A stretch of DNA of 64,000 bases from Monosporascus cannonballus (lineage: Eukaryota > Ascomycota > Sordariomycetes > Xylariales): contig QJNS01000273.1 of assembly GCA_004154925.1 (NCBI GenBank), positions 567 to 64,566 on the forward strand, in the 5' to 3' direction. The first letter of the stretch is position 1, and each line of letters starts with the position of its first letter. A program made the translations under genes and the position numbers. Below are positions 9,784-18,945 of this stretch, one piece after another. A model generated the notes under the pieces. That model saw nothing but the letters and a program-made list of their open reading frames with translations, did not search any database and had not been told where the DNA came from.

Positions 9784-11275
9784 TTACCTAGAAACCGTAT
9801 CTTTATCATGGAAGAGATGGTCCCCTTTAAATGTCAAACGTAGTCGATCCTCATTGATCCTGAACGCATCGGGAAACCATCCCCTGAGCCCCTCGTCATC
9901 TCTCTCTTCCATCATAGCCGCCAAAGCCTTTGCGCACATCCAACATGTCACCATCCCGTGTCCCTGGAAGCTGCACGAGACCCACATATCCGTCTCATCC
10001 GGCATCTCGCCGACAAAGGGATAGCCGTCGGCGCTATAGCCCATGATACCCGTCCACTCGTTACGTATGCGGCCTTCCGGGTCGTCTTCTCCCCAATTAT
10101 CTCCGAAGTACCGAGGAAGGCTCTGATGCAGATACCCACTAATCGCCTCGGTGAGAACTGTGTCGTCCGTCGTTCCATACTCCTCAATGCCGTCATCCGG
10201 TGCCGCGACCACGCCCCCACCGATAATGATATCCCCTTCAAAGCGGGACCCCTTCGGCCTAGGAATCATGTACTCGTATCCGTTCTTGTAGACGAAGCTG
10301 TAACTAACGGGCAAACCATCCCGTGGCATGTTCTGCCCCGGCCGCTGCGCGGTGATGTGGCCGCGCAACGGAACAATAACACCCTGAAACCTCTTGACCA
10401 GGTGCGCCGAATATCCATTGGTTGCCAAAACCAGCTTCTTCGCCTCTATCGAACCCCTTCCGGTCTCCACTTTCCAACCGCCGGCGTCTAACTGTTTGAG
10501 CTTCAAAGCAGGAGTATTGGTCTGGAGATTCAAGCCTCTCTCCAGACACATCTTCAGTAGGCCAACGACGAATCGATACGCGCTAATGCTGCCCGCCTCG
10601 TAGCTGATGCCACCGCTAACGCCCTCCTCGCCCCCTTTCCCACAGTAGAACTTCTGCCTTACCTCCTCCGGCGTATGTGTCGTATACAAAGAAGCATCAT
10701 CACCGGGCATCGCATCGCGCATCGCCTTCAGAGCGAGCAAATCCAGCTCCCACTGCGCCGCATCGTAAATAACATCAACAGTGTCGCACGGGTGGCTATT
10801 GCAGGGGATAGCATGCTCGCGCGCAAAAGCATGCATGGCACGAATGTTGGCCAGTTCGAGACGGGCGATTTTACTCGCCATCTCCGCTCCATGCTCCTGC
10901 ATGTTATGCATGAAGGAGCGGTACGACGCCGCCTTTGTGTGCCCACCTAGGGTGAGGTGCAAAAATTAGCTCGGATGGTTCGTTCGCGCGCGAAAATGAC
11001 CTGGGTTTGCGTTTCTCCGTACCGTTCCGCCCGGTCGCGCCCGAACACGCCTGTCGCGCCTCGAGCATCACGATATCCCGTTTGGGATCATTCTGCAGCA
11101 GGTTCCACGCTATCGCTGCGCCCGTGATGCCGCCCCCGATGATGACGACGTCCGCTTTCCCGGGTAGCGACTCGGTGGAGCGTAGGTCCGCGATCTCGTC
11201 TGGCGGGTCCTGCCAGTAAGACTGCGTGGGGTTGTCGCGGGGTAGCGACACCGGTATCGCGGCTCGTTTCTCCAT
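9784..11275 (-). CDS. FAD-dependent oxidoreductase, DAO superfamily (two exons, 471 aa)
   Basis: This is an amine/amino-acid-type oxidase of the DAO fold, related in pattern to gamma-glutamylputrescine oxidoreductases; its substrate is unknown. Exon 1 is 11275-11023, the intron is 11022-10947 (76 bp, GT-AG), and exon 2 is 10946-9784. The join restores C-S-G-A-T-G-R-N-G-G-H-T-K, a strongly conserved FAD-contact segment in this family. The dinucleotide-binding motif VVIIGGGITGAAIAW is at residues 43-57. Near the C-terminus, WTGIMGYSADGYPFVGEMP and CSFQGHGM fit the family's second FAD-binding region. There is no signal peptide or membrane segment, so it is probably cytosolic or peroxisomal. I see no frameshift or stop. 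Exon 2 taken alone would wrongly appear as a separate gene starting at 10962. Confidence 0.88.
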
Positions 11276-12147
11276 TCTGAAGCGGTTGCTTTGGGAATAC
11301 TTGACACGAGAAGGTTGGGACTGATGAGTGGCTTTAAGGCCGAGATATATCGCTTTAGAGGGTTAGTCGGTTGCAGCTGATGCGTAGTTTTAGACCGCGG
11401 GGATCTTGGGAACGACCTGACGCTGGCTATACTTTCCATTTCAGGTAATTTACTATACGGCATTATACGCCACCTTTTGAGCCCGTCCATCCACAGCTGG
11501 CACCACTATCAGAATGGGGCGGAGCGCCAGTTACCCTTAGAGATCATTTGGGGACACACGAACTCATTATTACATAGACCGTATCCGCACAGTTGACTAG
11601 CACTATGCGACACAGTGCACTAGCGTGAAAGCAGATAATAGGGGTAGAACGGACCCCTATTTGGACAGCTCGCATGCACCTGCTGGAACCAGTACAGATC
11701 TAATATCATATACCAAATGCGATACACGCACTTGAGTCGTGCACCGTGACCTTCCTATTGAACACAAACCCGATGATGGCCCGGACACTGTTGCTAGCCT
11801 CTAGTTATTTCAATTGACAAAATTATTTCAACCCGCTGATGGGCTGACCCTCCTTTGTATATCCAAAATCAATGATAGTTGGTATCTGGGTCTCACCCCC
11901 CTGGGCCTGGGATGAAGGAGAAGTGACCTTCATGACACTACTCTACCGAAATGGCACCTCGTTCTGAGTGCCTAGGACGCGGGAGAGGAGCGTGGACTGC
12001 GCCTCGGGGCCGGCCTCGCTGTTTCGGTAGAATTCGACGAGCTTGGGAAAGAGTGTACGGATGAAGGTAAATGAAATCTGTCCTGTCGCACTTGGTTAGT
12101 TCCCCGCCGGTGCTTATAGAGGGCGTAAGAGCAATCGAGATGACGTG
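11276..12147. other. Intergenic stretch with one possible coding scrap
   Basis: This is the promoter side of the FAD oxidoreductase and the 3' side of the 497-aa gene. Apart from the 45-codon scrap at 11943-12077, nothing is recognisable. Confidence 0.4.
11943..12077 (-). pseudogene. Possible C-terminal fragment of an unidentified gene
   Basis: Reverse-strand frame reading SFTFIRTLFPKLVEFYRNSE and ending VLGTQNEVPFR-stop. Composition and codon use look like real protein, and the segment follows a pyrimidine-AG that could be a 3' splice site. It could be a last exon of the 497-aa gene upstream or an isolated fragment. I do not recognise the family. Confidence 0.3.
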
Positions 12148-13641
12148 CTAGATCGGGGAGTAACGACACGGAGATGATCGTGAGCACCCTCTTCGGGCGC
12201 TAGGCTGCTGCTCCCGTCTCTGGCGTTTTCTCGCTTTCTCGTCCATCTCGGCGATGCATTTCCGGCGATACTCCCAGTCGTAATCGTCGGATCCGGGGTT
12301 CCGGGCGCTGAGGCTGCACCTCTGCTGGTCGCGGATACAGCGACCGCACTTGAAGGTTGATGAGACCTCGGGATCCTTAGGTACCATGCACGGCCCTTTG
12401 CCCCGCCTAAGACATCTTTCGCACGGATTTGTTGCTGGTCGGCCTTCGTTGTTGTTGTCCATGATCTTGATTCCTTTCGCCTTTTCGCGTTCCCTCTTCT
12501 TGTTGACCCTTCTCACCAGTGTCAGATCCTCATTCACTGTGCCATTCGTGTCGCGTTTGCGCTTTTTCGCTGGAGGTACGCCTGAAGAACCAGTCGACTT
12601 GTCCACGTTAGACATTCGGCGCGATATCTCTTCTTGCTGCACCCTCTGTGAAGTCGGCGTGTTAGAGCCAGAACCGGGAATCAAATTCAGGTTAATCGTG
12701 GACGTGGACGACCTTGGCGTGTTGATGGCGACCCAACGGATGATTGGGGTGTTCGAGTCATAGCCAGGAGCCAAGGCAGGGATAGACGTGGCCGGGGATA
12801 ACTCTGGCTTATTGATGGCGGTCCAGCCGTATATTGGGATGTCCTGGGGAGTTGATGGCGCAACTTTCGTCTTGCGACCCTCATCTGAAGTCCGTGTGGG
12901 TGGTCTAGACAAGAGGATAGCCTGTGTGATATTTCCCATCCAAGGGCGGTTGTAGGAGCAGTTCTTAATTGGCTTCTCCGGTATATGTTTAGCATATGTG
13001 TAGAGGATGTCGCGAACCATGTACTTGACCTTCAAACTGAGGTGTCGAATTCCCCTTGTGACCATGGCGTACCAGCGCGGACTGAGGTATCCAGACTTGG
13101 AATCCCAACCAATATCTCGAAGGCGATGGTGAACTCTCATCAAAAGCTCAAGTGCCTGCCTTTCATTATGTGGCTTGAGATGGTCGTAGTCTTTGGCTGG
13201 GTCGTGGGAAAAGTGACGGCGGACAGGACTCAGGCAGTTTAGGATTTCATCCATGCGGAAGAACGAGTGATGTAGCATCTCTTGATCACGGAGTATCCAT
13301 GCCTTTGTCCACCCCTTCAGCTCGCCATCGACTGTGATAATATGATCGAGCGCATCAGTCTCTGTGGGATAGGCGGACTGTGACCTCGTCAGTTCGGTGA
13401 GGCCGATCGCCAGTTCGCTCTCGAGATCAGTCCAAGGGCGTGCTTGGGACTCGTAGATCTGGTGTAAAGGCACGGGAAGACGGTTGCGACTCTGGAGGTG
13501 GTGGCCGAGCACGGCGCAGATTCTCTCCCATCTGGAAAGCTGCAAAAGCGAATCCTTTCGAGAATAGGACATCGTGATGGTCGGAGTATGGATTATTTGG
13601 CACGGGGAGTCCCGGCTACGATCAGTGCGCGTACAATCCAT
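12148..13641 (-). CDS. Hypothetical nuclear-type protein with C-terminal Cys cluster (497 aa)
   Basis: A long single-exon frame. I do not recognise the N-terminal 230 residues, which are helical and rich in W and R and might form a domain. Residues about 270-335 hold two related units of about 31 residues, each built as W-x-A-I-N-x-P ... S-N-T-P. A basic region follows (PPAKKRKRD and NKKREREKAKG), likely nuclear-localisation signals. The C-terminal part has NPCERCLRRGKGPCMVPKD and then FKCGRCIRDQQRCSLS, two C-x2-C-x6-C half-clusters reminiscent of a fungal Zn2Cys6 binuclear cluster but with a long gap, then an Arg-rich tail. An internal ATG at residue 24 (13572) is an alternative start. A role in chromatin or transcription is only inferred. 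No break is visible. Confidence 0.65.
   Translation of the reverse strand: MDCTRTDRSRDSPCQIIHTPTITMSYSRKDSLLQLSRWERICAVLGHHLQSRNRLPVPLHQIYESQARPWTDLESELAIGLTELTRSQSAYPTETDALDHIITVDGELKGWTKAWILRDQEMLHHSFFRMDEILNCLSPVRRHFSHDPAKDYDHLKPHNERQALELLMRVHHRLRDIGWDSKSGYLSPRWYAMVTRGIRHLSLKVKYMVRDILYTYAKHIPEKPIKNCSYNRPWMGNITQAILLSRPPTRTSDEGRKTKVAPSTPQDIPIYGWTAINKPELSPATSIPALAPGYDSNTPIIRWVAINTPRSSTSTINLNLIPGSGSNTPTSQRVQQEEISRRMSNVDKSTGSSGVPPAKKRKRDTNGTVNEDLTLVRRVNKKREREKAKGIKIMDNNNEGRPATNPCERCLRRGKGPCMVPKDPEVSSTFKCGRCIRDQQRCSLSARNPGSDDYDWEYRRKCIAEMDEKARKRQRREQQPSARRGCSRSSPCRYSPI
12660..12850 (-). repeat. Two-copy internal repeat (about 93 bp) inside the 497-aa gene
   Basis: Two tandem units encode GWTAINKPELSPATSIP and RWVAINTPRSSTSTINL, each continuing to a P-G-x-x-S-N-T-P turn. 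DNA similarity is moderate, so the duplication is not recent. Confidence 0.6.
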
Positions 13642-14322
13642 GATAATACGTCAAGTCCATTCCAAGAGGATTAAGTGTTTGGTGGAAGAATGTTGTTTTG
13701 TAATCTGCGAATATCCAGTAAAATAGAATATGAGCTGTCTGTTACTCTTCTGTGAACTGGTAATAGATTGAACAGGCAAGCTATTGGGCGCTCTCCTAAT
13801 TCCTTGAACAGGCTGAACAGGAAGATGCGTACGGAGCGGGTGGTGGGAAAGGATCGAGGACGAAGGAGCCACGTTGCTGGTTAAATATATTGCAAGAGCA
13901 TACATTCTAAGTCTATGTTTTGTTGGGCCTACTACGTAGTTCGGAAGGCGAAGAGCCTAGCCTTTGTGCTTCCGCTGTCATGTTGATAGGTTGGCTATGC
14001 TATTCGACACGGGGCCGCGTCGACCTTTCATGTGAAGGTGTGGGTGGTGCTCTGGCAGGAGGTTTGACAAAGCGCCCAGTAGGTGCAGCGGCGACTTTGC
14101 AGCAGAGCCACAAAGATACCTTCACTTTCCCCTTTAACTCTATGAAAGCCTGGCTAACTCCCCCTGCCCGCTTAGACAATATATACTCCTGATTGTAGAG
14201 ATACATACCTAGCTACTTAAGCAGCGAGCCCTCGCGTTGAACACATTTGACCTGGGGCTTAACCAGTACGTCTAGAGACATCGTAGTTCGCTGTATGCTA
14301 TTTCGTTCGAGCGTCGGTTTAG
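13642..14322. other. Gene-free stretch
   Basis: No recognised gene. The 5' portion is the presumed promoter of the 497-aa gene. The right end abuts the 5'-truncated UPF0303 frame, and no N-terminal exon for it could be found here. Confidence 0.4.
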
Positions 14323-14685
14323 GAAGGGTCTGGGGCATGGATTGAGGGGGGACTGGTCTTCCAGTGCGCCACCGGCTCCGGCGTGATGCACCACAACGAG
14401 ATATGGGTGCAGCGGAAGAGGAACGCCGCGATCCGTCGGGGCTGCCGCACGTCATTCCTGGGCTGCAAGTTCGAGGGCGACGAGGAGCCGCTCCGGCTGA
14501 AATACGGCATGAGTCAGGAGCACTCAAGCAGGTACGCCATTTGCGGAGGCGCGGTGCCCATCAGGGACATGGGCGTCAAGAGCGTTGTCGCAGTTGTCGT
14601 TGTCAGCGGACTGAAGCAGCGCGGGGACCGTGGCGTTATCGTGAACGTGATTAAAGAGAACTGGGAGAGGGGGGACTCCGAATGA
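14323..14685 (+). pseudogene. UPF0303 / haem-degrading-domain (DUF336-like) protein, 5' truncated
   Basis: A 120-codon open frame that follows TAG and begins without an ATG. It reads GGLVFQCATGSG, then NEIWVQRKRNAAIRR, YGMSQEHSSRYAICGGAVPI and VVVVSGLKQRGDRGVIVNVI to the stop at 14685. The pattern W-x-x-R-K-R-N ... Y-A-x-x-G-G-x-x-P-I ... V-S-G-L is that of the UPF0303/DUF336 family. Family members are usually about 160-190 aa, so the first third is missing. The preceding TAG could be a splice acceptor, but no upstream exon with the expected N-terminal residues is visible. No internal stop. Confidence 0.65.
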
Positions 14686-14978
14686 GAATCAGCTCGATGG
14701 AAGGAGACGATATTCGGTGCTAGTTGTCCCACAACAATTCATCACCACTGCAACACAAAAATTGAACTTGGAAAACCTAGTTAAAGTCAATCAGTTACTG
14801 CCCTGCCATCTGATCTCGTGCTATATGATCACACAATATTGGGTGCTCTGCTCCGCGCTACTTGACATCAGCTTTTGAGCTTCATCGACGTCTTCCGGGG
14901 AAAACGACATGACACAAATGCGGTTATCATTACCCCCTAACCACATTGGAAGCGACGTTAAGCACAAAAATGCCGGCC
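14686..14978. other. Gene-free stretch between two relics
   Basis: No coding signal recognised. Confidence 0.3.
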
Positions 14979-15320
14979 TTATTTAGTTTTCAAGCCAAAC
15001 TTCTCCTCGTGGTTGATCAGGAAATATGCTGCGCTGGCACCGAGGGGGTTGCTAAGCAAGGCATATAATCCTTCGGCGTCGCCAGGCAATGAGAGTGTCA
15101 GACGGGAGCGCCACATTCCGATGACCGGGTCGCCGCCGTACTTGTTTATCAGGGTTTAGAAGAGAATCCCCTGTGCATCCCGGCCAACGATCCAGGAACG
15201 GAGCATGTACCGGACGTTGTTGATGTTGCCACCCCTGGTTGTGCAAGCTTCGCCCTGATACGCGCTCTCCTCTTTAGCGACTTCTCCGAGTGCCCCGGGA
15301 AGAAGCGCGTCCTTTGCATC
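14979..15320 (-). pseudogene. Unidentified fungal gene, C-terminal relic with one stop
   Basis: The reverse-strand frame reads NNVRYMLRSWIVGRDAQGIL, then a TAA at 15156-15158, then NKYGGDPVIGMWRSRLTLS, LPGDAEGLYALLSNPLGASA and AYFLINHEEKFGLKTK to the stop at 14979. Codon use, absence of other stops and helical composition indicate a once-real protein of at least 110 residues. I have seen similar sequence in fungal genomes but cannot name a function. It faces the chitinase-like relic at 15563, starting back to back with it. The N-terminal part is not readable. Confidence 0.5.
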
Positions 15321-15562
15321 CTGCAACATGATTAGGCTTTACGGCTCCGACGTAACCCAAGCCCCCGGACGATGCAATCAAGCCCAGTGGGTAAGTTATC
15401 AATGGACTAACTGCAAACCAATCCTGGGAGGTAAGCGAGAGGGAGAAAGGAAAAGGTAAAATTAAGCGTAAAACACCGTTGAAGCCATCACGCGCCACGG
15501 AGTCGAGTTTATCGGTGGTTAGGGCTAGCAGATTGGTGAAGACATACCCCCTCTCCGAGTAG

Positions 15563-16708
15563 GTTCGGACTCTTACGACCATTTCTGGAGGCCCTGGTGG
15601 TAGTGGTGGCGGCAGTGGTAAAGGAGGCACTGTCGTCTACACCGATCCTACCATTGGAACTCGGTCACTCCGGCGGCGTCCTGCGAGACCACACGCATGC
15701 TTGTCCTGGCGCCCAGCACGCTCTTGACCGTGGAAACGATTAGCTTCCCAATAGTGACCGAGACAACCGAGGAGACATGACCTGAGATGTCGCAGGGGCT
15801 CATAGCCTAAGTTACTACCACCATAATTGTCCTCATCACACTCCCTTCTGCTACGACGTCTCTTCTAGACGTGCCCGAACGTCATCATGTCTTTATCGAC
15901 TTCAGGTATCATCACTGTCAGCAGCAGCATCATACCACCGGCTATCACTCTCACAGAGACCTCCCGCGAAATCACATATACTTACAGCCCCGGGCCCTAC
16001 CCTACTGCTCCCACCCCCGGCCTACCGCCCGGCGACAACCCAACATCCATCCAAATCTCCGTCGGCCCCTCTCCCCCGGCCCTCCCAGCCGCACGTGCCT
16101 CATCGTCGGGTGCGGCAAGCTTTGGCTGATCAACTGCTGGTGTGTTGGTAGAGGAGGATGCAGACATTACATCGGCCCCGGTTGTAGCGGTGGAAAGGAA
16201 GGTAGAAGGGGAGGAAGAAGGAGTGGTGGCAACTGCCCGGAGCTGGGTGCGACAACGGCAACAATAATGACGATGACCAGACCACAACGACAACCTCAAA
16301 CCCCACGGAGACCTGCGCAACACAGACCAACACAAAGTTCCACCCGGTGTTCATGGCGAAAATATGCGCAACAGCAGACAAAACCTATCTCGACCGCGAC
16401 TGTACCACCTCCACGGCGACAGACTACTGGGTCTCGTGCGCGCCGTCCTCTTGCATGACCACATCGTCTGAGATCATCACTGGCTGCTTCGTCACCGCAA
16501 CTACCACTACCACAGGGTTCTCCGCCTGGCCGCGGGCGCTCCGGATCCGATCGACTACCATGGCCATGATGGAACCGATCCGCCAAACCCCGGAACAATC
16601 GTCACCGCCACCTACCGGCAGAGTGTCTTCGTCCAGGGAACCATAGCCAGTATTCAATGGCGTGTCCTGTCTAGGACGGTGGGTCAATCAGAATGTCCGC
16701 TTTACTGA
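15563..16708 (+). pseudogene. C-terminal half of a class V (GH18) chitinase-like wall protein, multiply frameshifted
   Basis: No GH18 catalytic domain is present. What remains is the long Thr/Pro/Ser-rich region typical of the C-terminus of large fungal class V chitinase-like proteins: RTLTTISGGPGGSGGGSG and TVVYTDPTIGT, then in a new frame MLVLAPSTLLTVETISFP, then IITVSSSIIPPAITLTETSR and ITYTYSPGPYPTAP. After a further frame change comes a Cys-rich stretch (DRDCTTSTATDYWVSCAPSS, EIITGCFVTATTTTTG) and then GTIVTATYRQSVFVQGTIA. Segments fall into at least three frames and several stops separate them, so it is a pseudogene. Upstream domains (chitin-binding modules, GH18) have been lost. Confidence 0.6.
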
Positions 16709-17154
16709 GGGCTTTTCGCCTTAACGCATGTTCACAGTATTCCCTATTACGGTCATGACGTGAGTCTAGGCGTACCAAAACATCCGTTATCCACTGGCAC
16801 GTCAGGAACTTTTAATTTCACCGCCTCCTTTTACTCATATAAAGACGACAGTGTTAGCGTAGACGTTTGAATCATGATTAGCATTACTACTTGTTTGGTT
16901 CCATTCCTTGGCCCCTTTGTGTAAAAGTCTCGGACCAGGCATATCCTAAGCCAGAGCAATAGGACCAATCGAAGCTCCTCAACAGCTTTCAGTGAGCCAC
17001 GTAGATAACATCCTGTGTTACCAGTCGGTGCCGACTGAGCAACGGTGTTACTCGTGGTGAGGGTGCCATTGACAAGAGGTGGGACTGTTGTCAACAAACT
17101 GGCAGGCAGTGTAATCGAAGAAGTGCTGCTTCTAACAGTTGCTTGTGTCAACGG

Positions 17155-17289
17155 GAGAGCGGACGTCGTGGTTGAAGGAGCGCTGGTTGATTCAGCCCCT
17201 ACAGTGGATGTCGTGGTCGAAAGAGCGCTGGTCGTTTCAGCCCCTACGGCGTCCGTCGTAGTCGGAAGAGCACTTGTTGTTTCAGCCTC
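17155..17289 (-). repeat. Three tandem 45-bp repeats coding for a 15-residue Thr/Ser-rich unit
   Basis: Units at 17289-17245, 17244-17200 and 17199-17155 encode EAETTSALPTTTDAV, GAETTSALSTTTSTV and GAESTSAPSTTTSAL. Lengths are exact multiples of three, as expected for an expanding mucin-like stalk. Confidence 0.85.
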
Positions 17290-17290
17290 T

Positions 17291-17318
17291 ACAGCGTCCG
17301 TCGAACAGCGTCCGTCGA
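17291..17318. repeat. Perfect 14-bp tandem duplication causing a frameshift
   Basis: ACAGCGTCCGTCGA occurs twice head to tail. One copy keeps the reading frame of the secreted protein (S-S-T-D-A-V-E-A-E). Two copies shift it and lead to an early stop. Confidence 0.9.
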
Positions 17319-17609
17319 AGATTCGGCGAAGCTGACAACGGCGGTAGTCGAGGGCTCAGCACCCGAGGGAGTCCAGCAGGAGAGATAGGAAGTGGTTCGA
17401 ACTTCCGTGCCCTTGTAAAGGGGGCAGCCGGGAACGTTAGTCTTGGGAGGAGCTCGACCACCCCCACAGTCGAGCAGATCGCATACTTCGCCGGTATTGG
17501 GATCGTACCAGTGCACAATACCGTCGTCGCAGGTGGTGAAGCTGTGAATCGTGCAGCCGGCAAAGGCGACTCTCCCTAGCATCAATAGGGGTATGATGTA
17601 TGAACGCAT

Positions 17610-18945
17610 TGAACAAAGCGTTTGATGATTTTCTTGCTAATTAGGATGATGTCAGAGTGTAACTGGTCCCAAACTCTCCGTTGAACTGATTTGTGTGCTG
17701 GAATTGAGGCTTAGGATGATGAAGAGAAACTGAGGTGCTCCGGCGCCTGTAAAGAGGGACGGGTCAGCTGCGTTTGCAGATACTGGACGTTATGGTTGAT
17801 CCCCTTTATGCAAGGCACAGATTCAGCAGGGCTTCCAATTGGTGGGAAACTGACTGATTTTAAGTAATGCGGAAATTGCTTCCCAGAATATCGGATTAGG
17901 GGAGTCACCATTCCAAAAAGAAGGTCGAAGGATTTGGACCCGCACGACCCTGGCCGTTACTAGTGGCCAGCACCACCGAAGATGAAAAAGAGCAGAGTCG
18001 TTGATTCTACTAGGGATCCCATTATATACTCAGGCCTGGCCAGCCGATCTTGTTCGTAGGCGTAGTGCCTGTCGGGGGTCCGCGCTATTTCCTCCCTATG
18101 GTCAGGTGAGGGCAGTACGCGGCGGGTTTCGCAGATGAAGTCACAAGCTAAGTAGCTGGCGTCAAGACCTACCGGCCAGCAATGGCAGCATGACAAGGCT
18201 GCTGCCTGGACAGACCTGGATTAAGGGCTTTGTTTGGGTTCCAGAACCGTAGACCGAGGCCAGGAGGTTCATTTGGCGTTTTATCGAGCTTGAAGCGGGC
18301 CCTCGGTACGACGTAGGGCGGATCCTTGGCCTCGTTCTTTTCTCTGAGGATTATAGGGTTGCCAGAGGTGGGCGATGCAATATATATAGTAAGAGCAACT
18401 GCCCAGTCATAGAGTAGGGTTATCCAGGTCGATGTACAAACTAGACAACGTGAGAAGGCCACGGAATATATAGCGAAGGTAATTCTGATTGGTCTTGTGT
18501 TCATAGCATGGTTACGAAGTGCTCTGTGTATCACATCTGCTTTAAAGGCCGTATGTCCACTCTGTCCATCTGAATCGGAATGCCTTCGTGATATCCGCCT
18601 GAAGCTGTCCATCGTATGCCTCCGATGCGGTATGTGCCATAGCATACATCTGAAGAACGGGCAATTGCAAACTAGAAACCTAAAACCCCTTTCTTCGTCC
18701 TCCGAAAACACAAATTTTACGCGTCATCATTGGGTATCGCAACGGTCGTACCGCCCCTGAACGCCTCTCAATGCCTATGAAGCCAAGGTCCACAACATAT
18801 ATCAAGGCTCTCAAAACATCCAGCATTGTAAAATCAATGCCCACTCCTGAATACCTATGAGGGAAATTCTCGCCATCCAAGGCCCACTGCTCGGTGTCCA
18901 CAACTGCCCGCAGTGCTCGCCGAGGTCCCTGAATTTGCGACAGTC
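17610..18945. other. Gene-free stretch
   Basis: Contains reverse-strand open frames of 78, 180 and 73 codons without recognisable domains or coding bias. The left end is the promoter side of the secreted protein; the right end abuts the stop of the 535-aa gene. Confidence 0.35.

Larger units (their letters stand above)
16831..17609 (-). pseudogene. Secreted Ser/Thr-rich cysteine protein, frameshifted by a 14-bp duplication
   Basis: It starts at 17609 with a good signal peptide (MRSYIIPLLMLGRVAFA, cleavage before G-C). A mature domain with six cysteines follows (GCTIHSFTTCDDGIVHWYD, CDLLDCGGGRAPPKTNVPGC, LSCWTPSG), then a Ser/Thr-rich mucin-like stalk. A direct 14-bp duplication at 17291-17318 throws the frame; skipping one copy continues into three 15-residue repeats (TTSALPTTTDAVGAE and relatives) and then LPASLLTTVPPLVNGTLTT. 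The end is hydrophobic and could be a GPI-anchor signal, but the frame is not secure there. Probably a cell-surface protein before mutation. No family recognised. Confidence 0.65.

Noticed and set aside
5402..11275. A functional pathway linking the ThDP enzyme and the FAD oxidoreductase
   Set aside because: The ThDP gene is broken, a kinase relic lies between them, and no shared substrate can be inferred from sequence.
15887..16129. Independent 80-aa proline-rich gene
   Set aside because: It is in register with the Thr/Pro-rich region of the chitinase-like relic and has no separate start context, so it was taken as part of that pseudogene.
18169..18711. 180-codon reverse-strand open frame
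   Set aside because: No domain or signal peptide. Composition looks random and frames of this length are expected in stop-poor sequence.
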